Origin: Nelumbo lutea
Taxonomy: Eukaryota; Streptophyta; Magnoliopsida; Proteales; Nelumbonaceae
Length of the DNA stretch: 64,000 bases
NCBI GenBank assembly: GCA_022828595.1
Contig: JAKGHH010000003.1
Span: forward strand, 18,352,934 to 18,416,933
Direction: 5' to 3'
Shown: piece after piece, positions 49,139 through 63,519 of the stretch
Position numbering within the stretch: position 1 is the stretch's first letter
How the letters are laid out: every line of letters begins with the position of its first letter
Program-made: the position numbers and the translations under genes
Notes under the pieces: generated by a model
Database searches by the model: none
Told to the model about the DNA's origin: nothing
What the model saw: only the letters and a program-made list of their open reading frames with translations

Positions 49139-49356
49139 AGTATCGAGGCGTATCGGCCGATACGTATCGTTCCGGCACCCCACTGATACGCCCCTACAGT
49201 GGGTGTATCGATGGTCTAACCGGTTCAGGGTGTGGCAAAGACCTAAACCGTCTCCCCTAAACCAGTTGGCAAAAAAAATAAAATATAAAAAGCCACCAAA
49301 AGGAGTATCGATTCGCCCGATAGGCCTATACAGGCGTATCGATATTTCGAACCTTG
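49139..49356. mobile_element. Younger hAT-type MITE nested in an older copy
   Basis: A 218-bp copy begins CAAGGTTCAAAGTATCGAGG and ends GATATTTCGAACCTTG. It has a perfect 8-bp target duplication, CCTCCACC (49131-49138 and 49357-49364). The internal pair GGTTCAGGG / CCCCTAAACC is the family signature. No coding capacity. Confidence 0.92.
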
Positions 49357-49364
49357 CCTCCACC

Positions 49365-49440
49365 TCTATAGTGGGTGTATCGATGGTCTAACCGGTTCAG
49401 GGTGTGGCGAAGACCTAAACCGTCTCCCCTAAACCAGTTG

Positions 49441-49522
<82 letters not shown>

Positions 49523-49595
49523 GCCACCAAAAGGAGTATCGATTCGCCCGATAGGCCTATACAGGCGTATCGATATTTCGAACCTTGCCTCCACC
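49365..49595. repeat. Partial tandem duplicate of the nested MITE, expanded by a (TA)n tract
   Basis: It repeats the inner element from CTATAGTGGGTGTATCGATG through its right end and again ends with CCTCCACC (49588-49595), so the target duplication was copied with it. In place of the A-rich spacer of the first copy it carries an uninterrupted (AT)n microsatellite at 49446-49518 (73 bp). Confidence 0.88.
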
Positions 49596-49710
49596 CCTGA
49601 ATCGGTCAGAACCCCAATACACCTTCTATAGGGGCATATCGGGGAGCTCCCGAAGCGATACATATTGGCCGATATGGGCTGATGTAGATACTTTGAACCT
49701 TACAAAAGTA

Positions 49711-50011
49711 CCAGAATCAAGTTCAATACTATAGTGGTTTGAAACTTTGAATCACACCGCACTATATGGTATGCTTCACACTGTGTGGATGTATTGTCAA
49801 CGATATTTTGAATTCAATTTGGTCATTGATTACATTAAGGGTGCTTACTGCTTGATTCATGGTTGTGTTTGTGTCTCATCTATAACCAACAATCCATGTT
49901 TCCGATAGAAACAAAATGGCATTTTTCAATACAACTTTTGTAGCTTTTTTTATTATTATTATCCAAGAAACATGTTTCAGCATGACGTGGCAATCATAAA
50001 ACCAGTATGGA
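49711..50011. other. Intergenic spacer, nothing recognised
   Basis: AT-rich with no clear repeat ends or coding sequence. Confidence 0.3.
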
Positions 50012-50095
50012 CCTACATCCTATCATGCATTGGGAACATCTCCTTACTTATAAGTTATTATTCATGAAAGATGTTCCCAATGCACGGTGGATGTG
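50012..50095. repeat. Short hairpin element, TGCATTGGGAACATCT family
   Basis: Arms CATGCATTGGGAACATCTCC and AGATGTTCCCAATGCACGG surround an AT-rich loop of about 22 bases. Outer words ACCTACATCC and GGATGTGCAT extend the pairing. This is the best-conserved copy of the family in the window. Confidence 0.8.
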
Positions 50096-50432
50096 CATAT
50101 GAGGTGCCCAAGTGTGAAGAGTAGATCCTGTTCCTATGGCTACAATCCTAAGAATTGGGATATGCTCCTCACAAAGCAGTCCAATACATGAAGTGAGGTT
50201 GGAGTGAAGAGTGCTCTATGAGGAGTATATCCCAACTCCAATCCTAATGTTTCCATTTGATGATGATTGTATGATCAAGAGTAGACAATGAAAGCACATG
50301 TGCACATAAATCATATAATCAAAGCTCACATTCATTACATAACGTTGATTCAAAAGAACCATGAAAAGAACAATCGCTTTCACACTACATGGTTTCAAAA
50401 AGAAAAAAAAAAGTATTGGTATGGCTCTGAAA

Positions 50433-50640
50433 CTAGGGGTGTCAATTGGATTGGATTTGGTCCAATCCCGTGTAGTCTAATGTGAATCAATTGTAAATGG
50501 TAGGTTCAATTAAATCCAATGAATATTTTGGACCATTTTGGATTGGTCCAATTCAATGTTTGGATCGTCTAATTTATTCAAAATTGTCTTAATTTAGATT
50601 AATTCTAATCCAAACCTTATCAATTAACACCTACATTCTT
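50433..50640 (-). repeat. Half copy of the TTGGATTGGACC element, cut at the LINE junction
   Basis: It begins ACTAGGGGTGTCAATTGG, follows the family on the reverse strand up to CTTATCTTCTT, and then stops exactly where the LINE's A-rich 3' end begins. The missing half is not found at the LINE's other end. Confidence 0.7.
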
Positions 50641-53600
50641 ATCTTCTTCTTTTTTTGTTGCAATTAAACTTTCAATTGCTAAAAAAAGTGAACGAGTACA
50701 TCAGGAGGAGAAATCCAAACAGATTCATGTTGAATTCTCCTAAACCTTGAAGCTAAAGTATGAGAAATAAAATTTAAAGATCTATGCACATGAACGAAAC
50801 ACAAATCATCAAAACAAGCAACAATGTTCTTAATGTCAGATATAATTGGTTGAGCAGCCCATGACAAAGAGAGCAATTTTCCTTGTAAGGCAATGATCAC
50901 GTTGAGATTATCATTTACCACATAGATTTTTTGATGATGAAATGTAGAGCAATGCATTAAAGCAGAGAGAATAGCCCATGCTTCCACACCTTCAACATCA
51001 CAAAGAGGAGATGGAGTAACTCCCGCCATGATGAACCTATTATTCACCCCAGTAATCACTCATGCAATAGAACTAGATTCATCAATGACCGCAACATCAG
51101 TGTAAATAATAACATCCGCCTCAACAAGGACATAGTTTGAATCCTTTATCCTACAGATGTGTTGAACTCCCACATCCTCGCGTGTTGTTTGTTGAATATA
51201 ACTCCATTCCCCACATATATGATACACACTCTAAAGTACATCCATTGGCTGAGCCGAATACTCTTGGAAAATGCATTTGTTACGAGCATCCCAGATCTTC
51301 CACAACACAGTAGTTGTAAGAATTAGGTCAGACATCCACCCCTCATCATGACCCCGTGTACCAATCATAGTATTCCATATCCATTCAACAATAGTTATAT
51401 TTGAAAGGTGAACTAGTCTCCAATATAAAGAAAACCCAAACCAAATAGCTCTAAAAAAAGAACAATACCAAAACAAATGCTCAGGTGATTTGATGTGGTT
51501 ACACCCAAAAGGGCATAAATGCTTCAAGCCCAACCCTAAAAAGTTTATCTCGTGTGCGCAGTCCTCCATGTAAGATTTTCCATAAAAATAGTAGAATCCT
51601 TGGATAAATCTTCAATTTCCAAAACCTCCTCCAAAACGCTCCATCTCGAGTGTCAATTGAAATTGAGCATAGATGTTTGTAGGCAAATTTTACAGAAAAA
51701 AATACCCTTATGATCCAACATCCACAACCAACCATCATCACTTGGATCTAACAGAAATAGGGACCTTAAGAAGGTTTCGAATTGAAATCGGATCAAAAAA
51801 TCTGTGAAGAAGATCCAATCTCCACTATCGGTTAGAGTCTAGAAGATCACAAACTCTACAAATGCCATCCAAAACACTGATAGGTGGGATCTATAATTTG
51901 AAATTTGGTTGAGAGAGGACCCATGGATCACCCCATATACTTATAGAATGACCATTACCCACCCTATGCACACAACCCATATGTAGTACATCTCTTGAGC
52001 GACAAATACCTTTCCACACCCAACAGTGTGGAAAATGCTTTGACTTCAAAATAGAAACCCAGATGGAATCCTATTCAATCAAGATTCTCCACCTTACCTT
52101 AGCCAACAAAGCATCATTGAAGTATTTCATTCGTCTCACACCTAATCTACCTACAACTTTCAGTAGACATATATTTTGCCATGAAATTGTCGGATAGAAT
52201 TTGTTTGAATCAGAAGCACTCCAAATAAAATGACGCATAACCTTATCTATGTCATTCACAAGTGCAACCCGACTTGCAAATGAGAGAGTATATGCATGCC
52301 AACCATTAAGTTTGTCACAGACCCTTTTTGCCATCGAATAAAAAACTTCATTCTTGTTTCTGCTTATAAATATGGGGGCTCCCAAATATTTGTCTCTTTG
52401 TGAGATGCATTTCACCTTCAGGAAACGAACTAACATATTACGAAGACGGTGATGCACGTTCTTAATAATGAGAATACCAAATTTTGCATAGTTAATTTTT
52501 TTCCCCAAAATACAACCAAAAATTTGAAGTGCCTTCTTTATATTTTCAAGTTCATATACCATGGCTTTGCCAAAGATTACTAAATCATCGACGAAAATCA
52601 TATATGAGACTATTGGGCATCCACGAGCAATCTTGATTCTAGACAATTTTTTATCCTCAGCAAGTTTTGAAAGCAAAAGAGATAGAGCATTCATGCACAT
52701 GATGAACAAATATGGAGATAATGGATCGCCTTGGCGTAACCCCCGTTGAGGAAAGAACTTGTTAGAATTTTCTCCATTGACCAAAATTGGAAAACAAGGG
52801 GTAGAAATGCACAAATGAATAAGCTTGACAAACTTCTCATTAAATCCCAACTTTTGCATAATTGTTGTAAGAAACACCCATTCAATCTTGTCATATGCCT
52901 TAGACATATCAACTTTGAAAGCAAAAACACTAATTTTTCATTTTTTCTTCTTGACAAAATGAATAATTTCATGGGCAACTAAAACATTGTTAGCAAATTG
53001 CTTGCTTGGGATGAATGCAACTTGCCAAGGTGAGATTATTTTATGTAATAATGGTCGCAACCTATTTGCAAGTAATTTAGCAAAAATTTTATAAATTATA
53101 TTGCAAAGATTGATGGGTCAAAAATCATTAATTGAAACTGAGTGGGAAACCTTAGGAAGGAGAACTAGATTTGTTTGGATGAAATCAAAGTCAAGTGTAT
53201 TGCCATTAAAAAGACTATGAATCCACTGAGTAATATCATCACCAACCAAATCCCAAATTTTTTGAAAAAACAAAGCGAGCATACCATCTGGTCCAGGGGC
53301 CTTAAAATGGCCCATTTGCATGATAGCCAACTCAATTTCATCCTTACTTGGAAGTCTACATAGGTCTTCATTATCTTGAGACGTGACAATAGGTTGTAGT
53401 AATGCAAGAATCTTAGGAGCGACAGTTGGGGAGGAAGTTTGGAACATGTTGCTAAAATGCTCAACAAACATATTCCTAATTTCATTGTTATCGTACGTCC
53501 ACAAGCCAGCAGCCCTCTTAAGGCCATTAATGGATGAATGTCTTCTATGTTGAATAACAGTCAAATAGAAGTAACGAGTATTTTAATCACCTAAGCGGAG

Positions 53601-54065
53601 CCAAGACTCACGGGAACGTTGCATTCAAAATAGCTCCTCCTTACGTTGAAGCTCTTGAAGTTGTAAGTACAATGATTGCAACATACCTACAATAAGAGAG
53701 GATTGGTCCATTTGTTGAAGCTAATCAATTTCACTCCGAATATGCCTCATATGATTGAAAATATTACAGAATTCAATTCTGTTCCATCTACTCAAAGAAT
53801 TCCTAACACCACTTAAACCCCTCCCCACATCTCCTCCAATAGAGTGCTCAACCCATGCATGTTTTATCACATCTTTACAATTTGAATCCCTCAACCACAT
53901 AGCTTCAAATTTAAAGATTTTTTTCCCTGGCTTCACATCTCCTTCAATATCATCTAAATTCAATATAGATGGATCAAATCCAAACCAAGATATGACAATC
54001 ATTGATTTACCATGGTGTGGACAAAACCTGTCTATGAGGTTTTGTCAAAAAGAGAAATTATGATA
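50641..54065 (-). mobile_element. 5'-truncated L1-type LINE, inactivated
   Basis: On the minus strand the order is that of plant L1 ORF2: a post-endonuclease linker (KFEAMWLRDSNCKDVIKHAW, 54002-53721), reverse-transcriptase N-part (MGHFKAPGPDGM, 53564-53118), RT core (52907-52071), the zinc-binding RT C-terminal region (RRFWKLKIYPRILLFLWKI and CPFGCNHIKSPEHLFW, 51741-51231) and an RNase H domain (51059-50679). ORF1 and the endonuclease are absent. In-frame stops and frame changes separate the blocks. Its 3' end is a short A-rich tail near 50650-50670. No target duplication was found, so the ends may have been rearranged. Confidence 0.92.
52071..52907 (-). pseudogene. LINE reverse-transcriptase core
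   Basis: The 278-codon open stretch has the expected RT blocks: DMSKAYDKIEW (just upstream and at the start), NGENSNKFFPQRGLRQGDPL, MNALSLLLSKL, the active-site motif FVDDL (standard LINEs usually have FADD), and KYLGAPIF with LNGWHAYTLSFASRVALV. It belongs to the LINE at 50641-54065. The upstream part is separated by a stop near 52940, so no full-length enzyme can be made. Confidence 0.92.
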
Positions 54066-54351
54066 TTTTCTATTTCAAGACCATTAACCAAGGATGTTTG
54101 GTATGGAGGTGTTGCACTTCTGCCTCAGGCCTTCATCAGCGTCTAATTTGTCCTTCAAGTAAAACATAAACAAAACATGTTTGGCTAGACTGTTTTGGGT
54201 TATAATGGCCATACCTCAGAATGCAATGCAATGCAACCAACTAAAACATCCAATAAATGTTTTCTTCAATGGCTGTCGGAGTTGTTGCATTTCAAATATA
54301 AGGTTCAAATGAAGAAATGCTTACCTAGCTTATTACGTGACAAGTTATAAA
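54066..54351. other. Intergenic spacer
   Basis: Short non-coding stretch between the LINE and the next repeat. It contains 'gatgtttggtatgg' and 'aacatgtttggc' words, perhaps a decayed MITE. Confidence 0.3.
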
Positions 54352-54715
54352 TAGGGGTGAGCATTCAGTTTATATTCGGTTAAAAAACGAATCGAATAAA
54401 CTAAATTTTTAAAAACCAAAACCAAAATTTTAGGCTTGTTTTTTGGTTATTTTGATTAAAACCGAATTTTAATAATATATAATATCTTATATATATCATA
54501 ACATATAATATATATTGTATATTATAATATAATGAATTTTGGTTTATTCAGTTAACCAAATCTCTAATTCCAAAAACTGAAACCGAAATCAAAATATTGA
54601 AAACGAAAAGAACTAACTGGACTGAATTAACCAAAACCCAAAAAATCAAAACCAAATTTTTGGTTCAGTTTTTTTTTTTTTTTTTTTTTATTTTAACTGA
54701 ATAATGCTCACATAG
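54352..54715. repeat. TAGGGG-ended element, AACCGAAACCAAA subfamily
   Basis: The left end TAGGGGTGAGCATTCAGTTT is mirrored by the right end AACTGAATAATGCTCACATAG. The arms contain ACCAAAACCAAAATTTT and GAAACCGAAATC around an ATATAT core. A long T run lies at about 54669-54689. It is related in design to 22476-22934. Confidence 0.65.
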
Positions 54716-54951
54716 ATGTAATTCAAATAGAAAATTTTCTACAACACCTAGTCAGCATTTATCCATGCCAAACATATTTATGGACAAAACGAGCACACTA
54801 CACATTGGGTGTGTTGTATATGTTTCATCCTCAATTGCATCAGCACACCTCACCATGAGTCCGTGATATCAAACACCCACCAAGTCAGTCAGGTAAAAAC
54901 ACAATCAAGAGGGTTAGAGAGCCCCTTCATAGATAATAATAGTGTTTAAAA

Positions 54952-55374
54952 TAGGGGTGTCAATGGACCGGTTTTGGGTTGGACCCGTCCAAACCAAAAT
55001 CAAATTGAAAAGATTGGATAAACCAACTATACATATTGAATTGGGCCAGTCCAGACTTAGTGGTTCAAAGTATTTATTGAATTGGATTGGGATTTGGTCC
55101 ATTTGTAATAAATTTATACTGGATTGGGTTGGATCAAGCCAACATTTGGTCCACTGGTAGAAGATAAGACTATATGTGCCAATAGACCAGGTTTGGGTTG
55201 GAACTAAACTAAATTAAAACAAATTTGAACAGATTGAATGGTCCAAACATTGAATTGGATGGATCCAAAATGGTCCTAAATATTCATTAGATTGGATTTA
55301 ACTGGTCCATCTGTAATGGACTCACATTGGACTAGATCGGATTAAACCAAAATTCAGTCAAATTGGCACCCCTA
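54952..55374. repeat. TAGGGG-ended element, TTGGATTGGACC subfamily, full copy
   Basis: It is bounded by TAGGGGTGTCAATGGACC and AAATTGGCACCCCTA, 423 bp apart. It is the best-defined copy of this subfamily: TAGGGGTGTCAA versus TTGGCACCCCTA gives an almost perfect inverted repeat. The flanks are AT-rich, so a target duplication cannot be assigned. Confidence 0.72.
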
Positions 55375-55854
55375 ATTTAAATATAACCACTTTTTTAATT
55401 AAGTAACTAGGCCGTAGATCATCATTCAAACCATATGGGTCAAAATGGATAAAATCATGAAATCATAAGCTGAATAATAAAATATAAATTTACAAAAAGC
55501 AATTAAAGAAAATATGAGCATACCTATAATATTACACATTCATTTATTAAAAAAATAATGTGGTAGATAAGAATTATTATTACTAACGATGTAAATGGTT
55601 AAAAAGCACAAATACAAAAAAAAGGGGGGGTTATACCGACTAAGTATTGGGTGAATAGGTCATTTGATTGAGTTTTTCTTTTTTTTCTTTTTCCTTTTTT
55701 TTTTTTTTTTATGGAGAAATGATTAAAGGGTGAAATGAATCCATAAATATGACCAATGAATGCGCCAACCGGTCTGAATTACTGATATAATATATTGTGG
55801 GTTTAAAACATTGTTTAAGAACATTGTTATGTGTTATTGGGTGGAAACAAACTT
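55375..55854. other. Intergenic, AT-rich
   Basis: A run of A then G near 55615-55630 and a T-rich stretch near 55675-55710. No gene seen. Confidence 0.3.
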
Positions 55855-56092
55855 GGCTCCATTTGGTTTGCAAATTTAATTGAAACTGCATCATCGGATT
55901 CAAAATCCCTCGGACTCAGAATAAACTGAATGAATTTTTATTCCCAACAGAGTGAGGGAATGACCATTCCTCAAGAAGGGAATGCCATAGAAATGAAATT
56001 CAGATTCCACCCAACCAAATGGTTGGAACGAAATTATCCAATCATTCTGATTTTAATTTTAAACCCATATTCCTGTTAACCAAACAAACCCT
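55855..56092. mobile_element. GGGTCCATTTGG-family MITE
   Basis: The ends GGCTCCATTTGGTTTGCAAA and GTTAACCAAACAAACCC are inverted. The interior GAATGACCATTCC is palindromic and shared with the copies at 21829 and 57579. Confidence 0.6.
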
Positions 56093-56705
56093 TATAGTGG
56101 GGTGGGTGACAACACTCGTATGAAGGGGCTCACAGGAATATGGGTTTGTTATAAAAAAATATTATTTTTTTAACATTAGGACTTTTTTTATATATTGTTT
56201 GAGAAAAAATCCATAAATTTAACAAGTTTGGATCACCGATGCAATAATCCAAGTATCCAACCTATTAGAACAACTTATAAAAACTGTAAAAAAGAAATGG
56301 ATGAATATTGAATAACAATTTATTAACCTCTTCCATATTAAAAAATTAGTAGCAACAATCATGATTGCCACCATAGGTCCATTAATAGTATTCAAGGGCA
56401 CAAAGATCATTCCACCTATGTCATCTGTTCATTTATAATACAAATTAGTATGTCATGCATTTGTCACGTTATATCAATATTTAGATCATACGTGCTTTGT
56501 ATTTTACGCCCAAAAATTTCTTTGCATTTCCAATGAGCTTAAAAACTATGATTTAAGCTCCAATCACCCTGTTACCATATACCATCTCAAGTACACAAAC
56601 CTATATACATACAATAAAAAAACAGGTTCAAAACTCCCACATCATACCAGCACTAGTGTTATCTAGATTTGCCACCTACAGCTACCCTCAGAACATTACA
56701 AACAT
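56093..56705. other. Intergenic, no gene seen
   Basis: AT-rich non-coding sequence with no recognised repeat ends. Confidence 0.3.
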
Positions 56706-56862
56706 GACTATGATATTGGAAATAAATGGCATCCGAAAATTTTGTGACCAATCAACCGATATCATAAATGATAGCCAATCAGGTGGTGTTAATTAAAATT
56801 CATGAATGGGTTTTAATTGATTAAAATTCGCCTAGTTTTAATTGGTCCGATATCATAGATTT
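56706..56862. repeat. Fragment related to the MITE at 24022-24319
   Basis: It begins GACTATGATATTGG and ends GGTCCGATATCATAG. It shares CCAATCAACC, AAAATTCATG and TTTAATTGGTC words with the 24-kb element. Confidence 0.5.
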
Positions 56863-57578
56863 CCCCATATATTGGTAATGAGCCTACACAAGAGGGAGTA
56901 GCCCTCACCCAAACCCCTAGACCCCCCAATCTAAGTGTAGAGGGACTAGATCCCATGTCTCTAATACAATATGGCAACTTAAAAGGGCGAGCATGGGTTG
57001 GTTTGTTCGATTCCAAGGTTGATTTTGACCTTGGTGATTTTAACTCTTTTGAAAATTGATATGAATTTTGTGTATAAAATTGTTTATATATACAATAATT
57101 AAATAAATTAGTATAATAAAATAAAAAATATTTATTTTATTAATATATTATATATTATATATTATTATATAATTATAATTTATATAATATTATATAAATA
57201 TACATGAATATATATAAATATATAAATAATATATATAGGCCATGCTGGGCTAGGCCATGTCGGCCCGCCGGTCATAGGTGACACGGCCCGCTCAGCCATA
57301 CCATGCCATGTTGGCCCATGGACCTAAAACCTCAGGCCCAGCATGACCCACATGATCATGCCGAGCCTGACACGGCCCGCATACCGTTGTGTCGGGCCGG
57401 TCTAAGTTTGTGTTGAGACATGGGTGACACAACCCAATTTATTATAACCATTAAGTACTTGAATTCAAATAATCACATTCTCAAAGTACTTTGGAATTTG
57501 TTTTAAAGAAAGTTTGATTCCAAGCTCGATTCCACAAGGCCAACCAAGGCCAATTCCACTCAAACCAACCAAGTCCAA
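56863..57578. repeat. AT-rich core beside a GC-rich GGCCCG block
   Basis: About 57060-57235 is almost pure A/T with ATATAA words. It is followed abruptly by about 57240-57420, rich in GGCCCGC, GGCCATG and CATGCC, with inverted words such as GGGCTAGGCCATGTCGGCCC. The contrast in composition suggests a repeat element, but the ends were not found. Confidence 0.45.
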
Positions 57579-57852
57579 GGGTCCATTTGGTTTGTAGGAA
57601 TAGAGGTCCAGAATCGGAATGGGCTATTCTGACTACAACTGTTTGGTTGGGCAGAATCGGAATCCCATTCTCATTTCTGCTAAAATGGCATTCCCCCATT
57701 TGAGCCATTCCCTGCCCCTTCATTGGGAATGAAATCTCATTCTTGCTGATTTTAATTCCTATTCTCATTCATTTCTGAACCAAACAGATTATGGGAATGG
57801 ACCATTCCAATTTCGATTCTGACTACGGTTCTGCTATGAACCAAACAGACCC
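57579..57852. mobile_element. GGGTCCATTTGG-family MITE, best copy
   Basis: The left end GGGTCCATTTGGTTTGTAG and the right end CTATGAACCAAACAGACCC are close inverted repeats. Flanks CAA (left) and TAA (right) could be an altered 3-bp duplication of the PIF/Harbinger (Tourist) type, but this is not decisive. The interior contains palindromic GGAATGG/CCATTCC words. Confidence 0.7.
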
Positions 57853-58705
57853 TAAGAATTTGAAACTAGACACCCTACCTATTAATATATATTGGATAAA
57901 TTAGTTTAAAGCCAATTTGAGGTAGATTCCATTCAGTTCCTGGTGAACCTTAGCCATTTAGTAATCCCCACCTCAATATCAATAAACGTGGCTTCTAACC
58001 ATCAAGCTAAAGTCAAGAACTCAAAGATTGGCGATTTGGCTCACGATTATCTAGTTTTCTTTGGCCACTGTTCAAATTACGAACCTCTGAAACTTGTTAT
58101 GAACCAACCATCGAATTTAGTTCACGTGCTTGCCACGATTTAGACAGGGACTTCGCAACAAAAAATTGATTGGCTATAGGAGAGAGAGAGATTAATTTCT
58201 ATGAAAAATGAAAACGTACAATTAAGACATTGGAGAAAGAGAAACAAGAAACTAGAGACAAATAAACCCAAAAAAAACAAAAAACGACGAACCCGCACCA
58301 CCATAAGTCTACAACTCTCAGCAACAAAGAAGCTGCTTCTCTTTAAAACCAAAGGGGCAATGACCATCGGGAGAAAGAAAAGTTCAAATCAGGCCAGAGG
58401 TGCAAATCATAAAGAAACCGTAAAAAATTAGTACTGGCTTTTGTAACAAGTCTCTTCCACCCCACTAGTTGAAAAGTTGAAAACCACTGCTTGCATAATA
58501 CCTTCAAAACTTTGAGAACTGAGTACCCTACTGATTATTGAATTGCGCCATGCAGAGCCTTTCAGGACTTAATCAGTGCTGCACAGCAAGTTGTCAATAA
58601 ATTTCTTTCCAATGGAAGAAGATTTGCAGAATAATTGAATTCTCATTTCTCTTTTCTCCTTTGGTGGATGAATTCCTATTCATATCATAAAATAAAATTA
58701 AGTAG
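57853..58705. other. 14-3-3 3' untranslated region and spacer
   Basis: The part near 58450-58705 probably holds the 14-3-3 3' UTR. The rest is non-coding, with an A-rich patch near 58265-58290. No other gene is supported. Confidence 0.35.
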
Positions 58706-62137
<3,432 letters not shown>

Positions 62138-62359
62138 TGCCGAGAGATCAAAGAAAAGTTGCAAACAAGGAGAGGAAAGGAGGGCTTTGGGGAGGAGAGA
62201 TTGAAAAAATGGAAATAAATAAAAATAAAAAATATTTAAACGTGGAAATGGGCGCTTTATAGGGTTTCTTGCTGTTAAGTGTCGAACGAGTAGGACAACA
62301 AAGACTGGATCCTGATCGTCCGCTCCGGGGTTTGAATAACTACCCGAGTCGTGGGGCAG
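62138..62359 (-). promoter_or_regulatory. 14-3-3 leader and promoter-proximal DNA
   Basis: The purine/pyrimidine-rich stretch just upstream of the ATG (CTCCTTTCCTCTCCTTG on the minus strand) looks like a plant leader. The MITE at 62360 marks the upstream limit of unique DNA. No TATA box was assigned. Confidence 0.4.
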
Positions 62360-62500
62360 GAATTTGCTACCAATAAAACACTACCAACAATGGTCCAACA
62401 GATCACTGCAGCTGTAGATCCAAACTCTGAATCGTTTTCAGTGTGCGACTGGAGTTGCCAGTTGGGACATGTTGGCAGTGCATTGTTGGTAGTAGATCCA
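62360..62500. mobile_element. MITE related to the hairpins at 9.0-9.3 kb
   Basis: The ends GGAATTTGCTACCAATAAAA and CATTGTTGGTAGTAGATCC resemble GATCTGCTACCAAC/GTTGGTAGCAGATC of the 9-kb copies. Internal ACTACCAACAATG and CATTGTTGGTAG also pair. It lies about 220 bp upstream of the 14-3-3 start codon. Confidence 0.6.
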
Positions 62501-63149
62501 AATTCTGAATCGTGATTGCTTGTTTGGGGAGTAGCGGAAATTTAGGTGAATTCGTTTTTGTTTCAGCCCTTCAAAGTTAAGGAGATGTTTGGAACAGTGG
62601 CCGTTTTTTTTAAAAATTGTTATGTCGTCCGATTCATATAGGCGTTTCAATAAATACTCATGTATTTTATTGTTTGGTCCAGTTCATTATTAAAAAATTG
62701 GGTATGCCTAAAAAATGGGGACCCCACTGATGTATGAAACACCAAATTATTGGTGAATTGTTTCCCCCAATAGTTGGTTGATGTGTATACAATGTGGTGG
62801 TTAAAAATCGGTCCCAAAAAACGTCTACGATTTCAAACACCATGTAAATTTCAACTTTATCGTGATTAACTTGAGACACGGAGAATTGGGGTTAACATTG
62901 GCTGTTGGGGCCCAACAGCATAGGCTATTGAGACAGTTTTTGGGCTGGGCACATTCCGGGTAGTTCACCTATTCACGCCCATGCTTAGGTATTTAGTAAA
63001 AATAAATTAACATATAATTACTAATTTACCCATTCTTAGAATAATGTGGCATTCCCAAAAATTCTCTCAACAGTAGAGGTTGTTGAACACCAACGGCTAA
63101 AGTTTTTATGGGGAATTGGGATCTTTGCATTCCTGCCCTCTACCTACTG
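62501..63149. other. Intergenic, no gene seen
   Basis: Non-coding spacer with no recognised repeat ends. Confidence 0.3.
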
Positions 63150-63519
63150 GATCTAACACCGCACATCTCAACATGAGAATGGGATCCACCATAAAGTGGT
63201 AGATGGATAGACTGTGTTTTGTTAGAGATGAACAAGGGATCCTTCAGCCCTATGGAGATCTCCTGCCAACAAAATGCATTCCAACCCTTTACCAACATGA
63301 TCAAACACCACGCATTTCATGAGTTCAAATCAGGCCCCCACAATGCCCACAGCACATCCTCGCTGTATATTGACAACATTTCTCATGATAATATCAGAAA
63401 TGATGATGCCATCATCATTGAGAGATGTTGTGCAGCAGGATGCTGTGGGGAGTTGATTTGATCTCACATTTCATATATGGTGGGTCCTAGCATCATGGTG
63501 AGATGTGTGGTGTCAGATT
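63150..63519. mobile_element. MITE with GATCTAACACCGCACATCTC ends
   Basis: The left arm GATCTAACACCGCACATCTC is mirrored by the right arm GAGATGTGTGGTGTCAGATT over about 50 bp with mismatches, 370 bp apart. Inner words GGATCCACCATAAAG and ATATGGTGGGTCC extend the pairing. The short ORF inside has no recognised motif. A smaller relative lies at 47245-47345. Confidence 0.65.

Larger units (their letters stand above)
49041..49702. mobile_element. Older hAT-type MITE, host of a nested insertion (reverse orientation)
   Basis: The left end CAAGGTTCAAATATTGATA and the right end TAGATACTTTGAACCTTA belong to the same family as 10519-10746, oppositely oriented. Outer flanks CAAAAATA (49033-49040) and CAAAAGTA (49703-49710) differ by one base, an aged 8-bp duplication. 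A younger copy (49139-49356) has inserted into it, followed by a partial duplication of that copy. Confidence 0.8.

Noticed and set aside
56990..57030. Possible tRNA B-box (GTTCGATTCC)
   Set aside because: No matching A-box or cloverleaf could be built around it.
57579..57852. Firm assignment of the GGGTCCATTTGG MITEs to the Tourist (PIF/Harbinger) group
   Set aside because: The 3-bp flanks are CAA and TAA, not an exact duplication, so superfamily assignment was left open.
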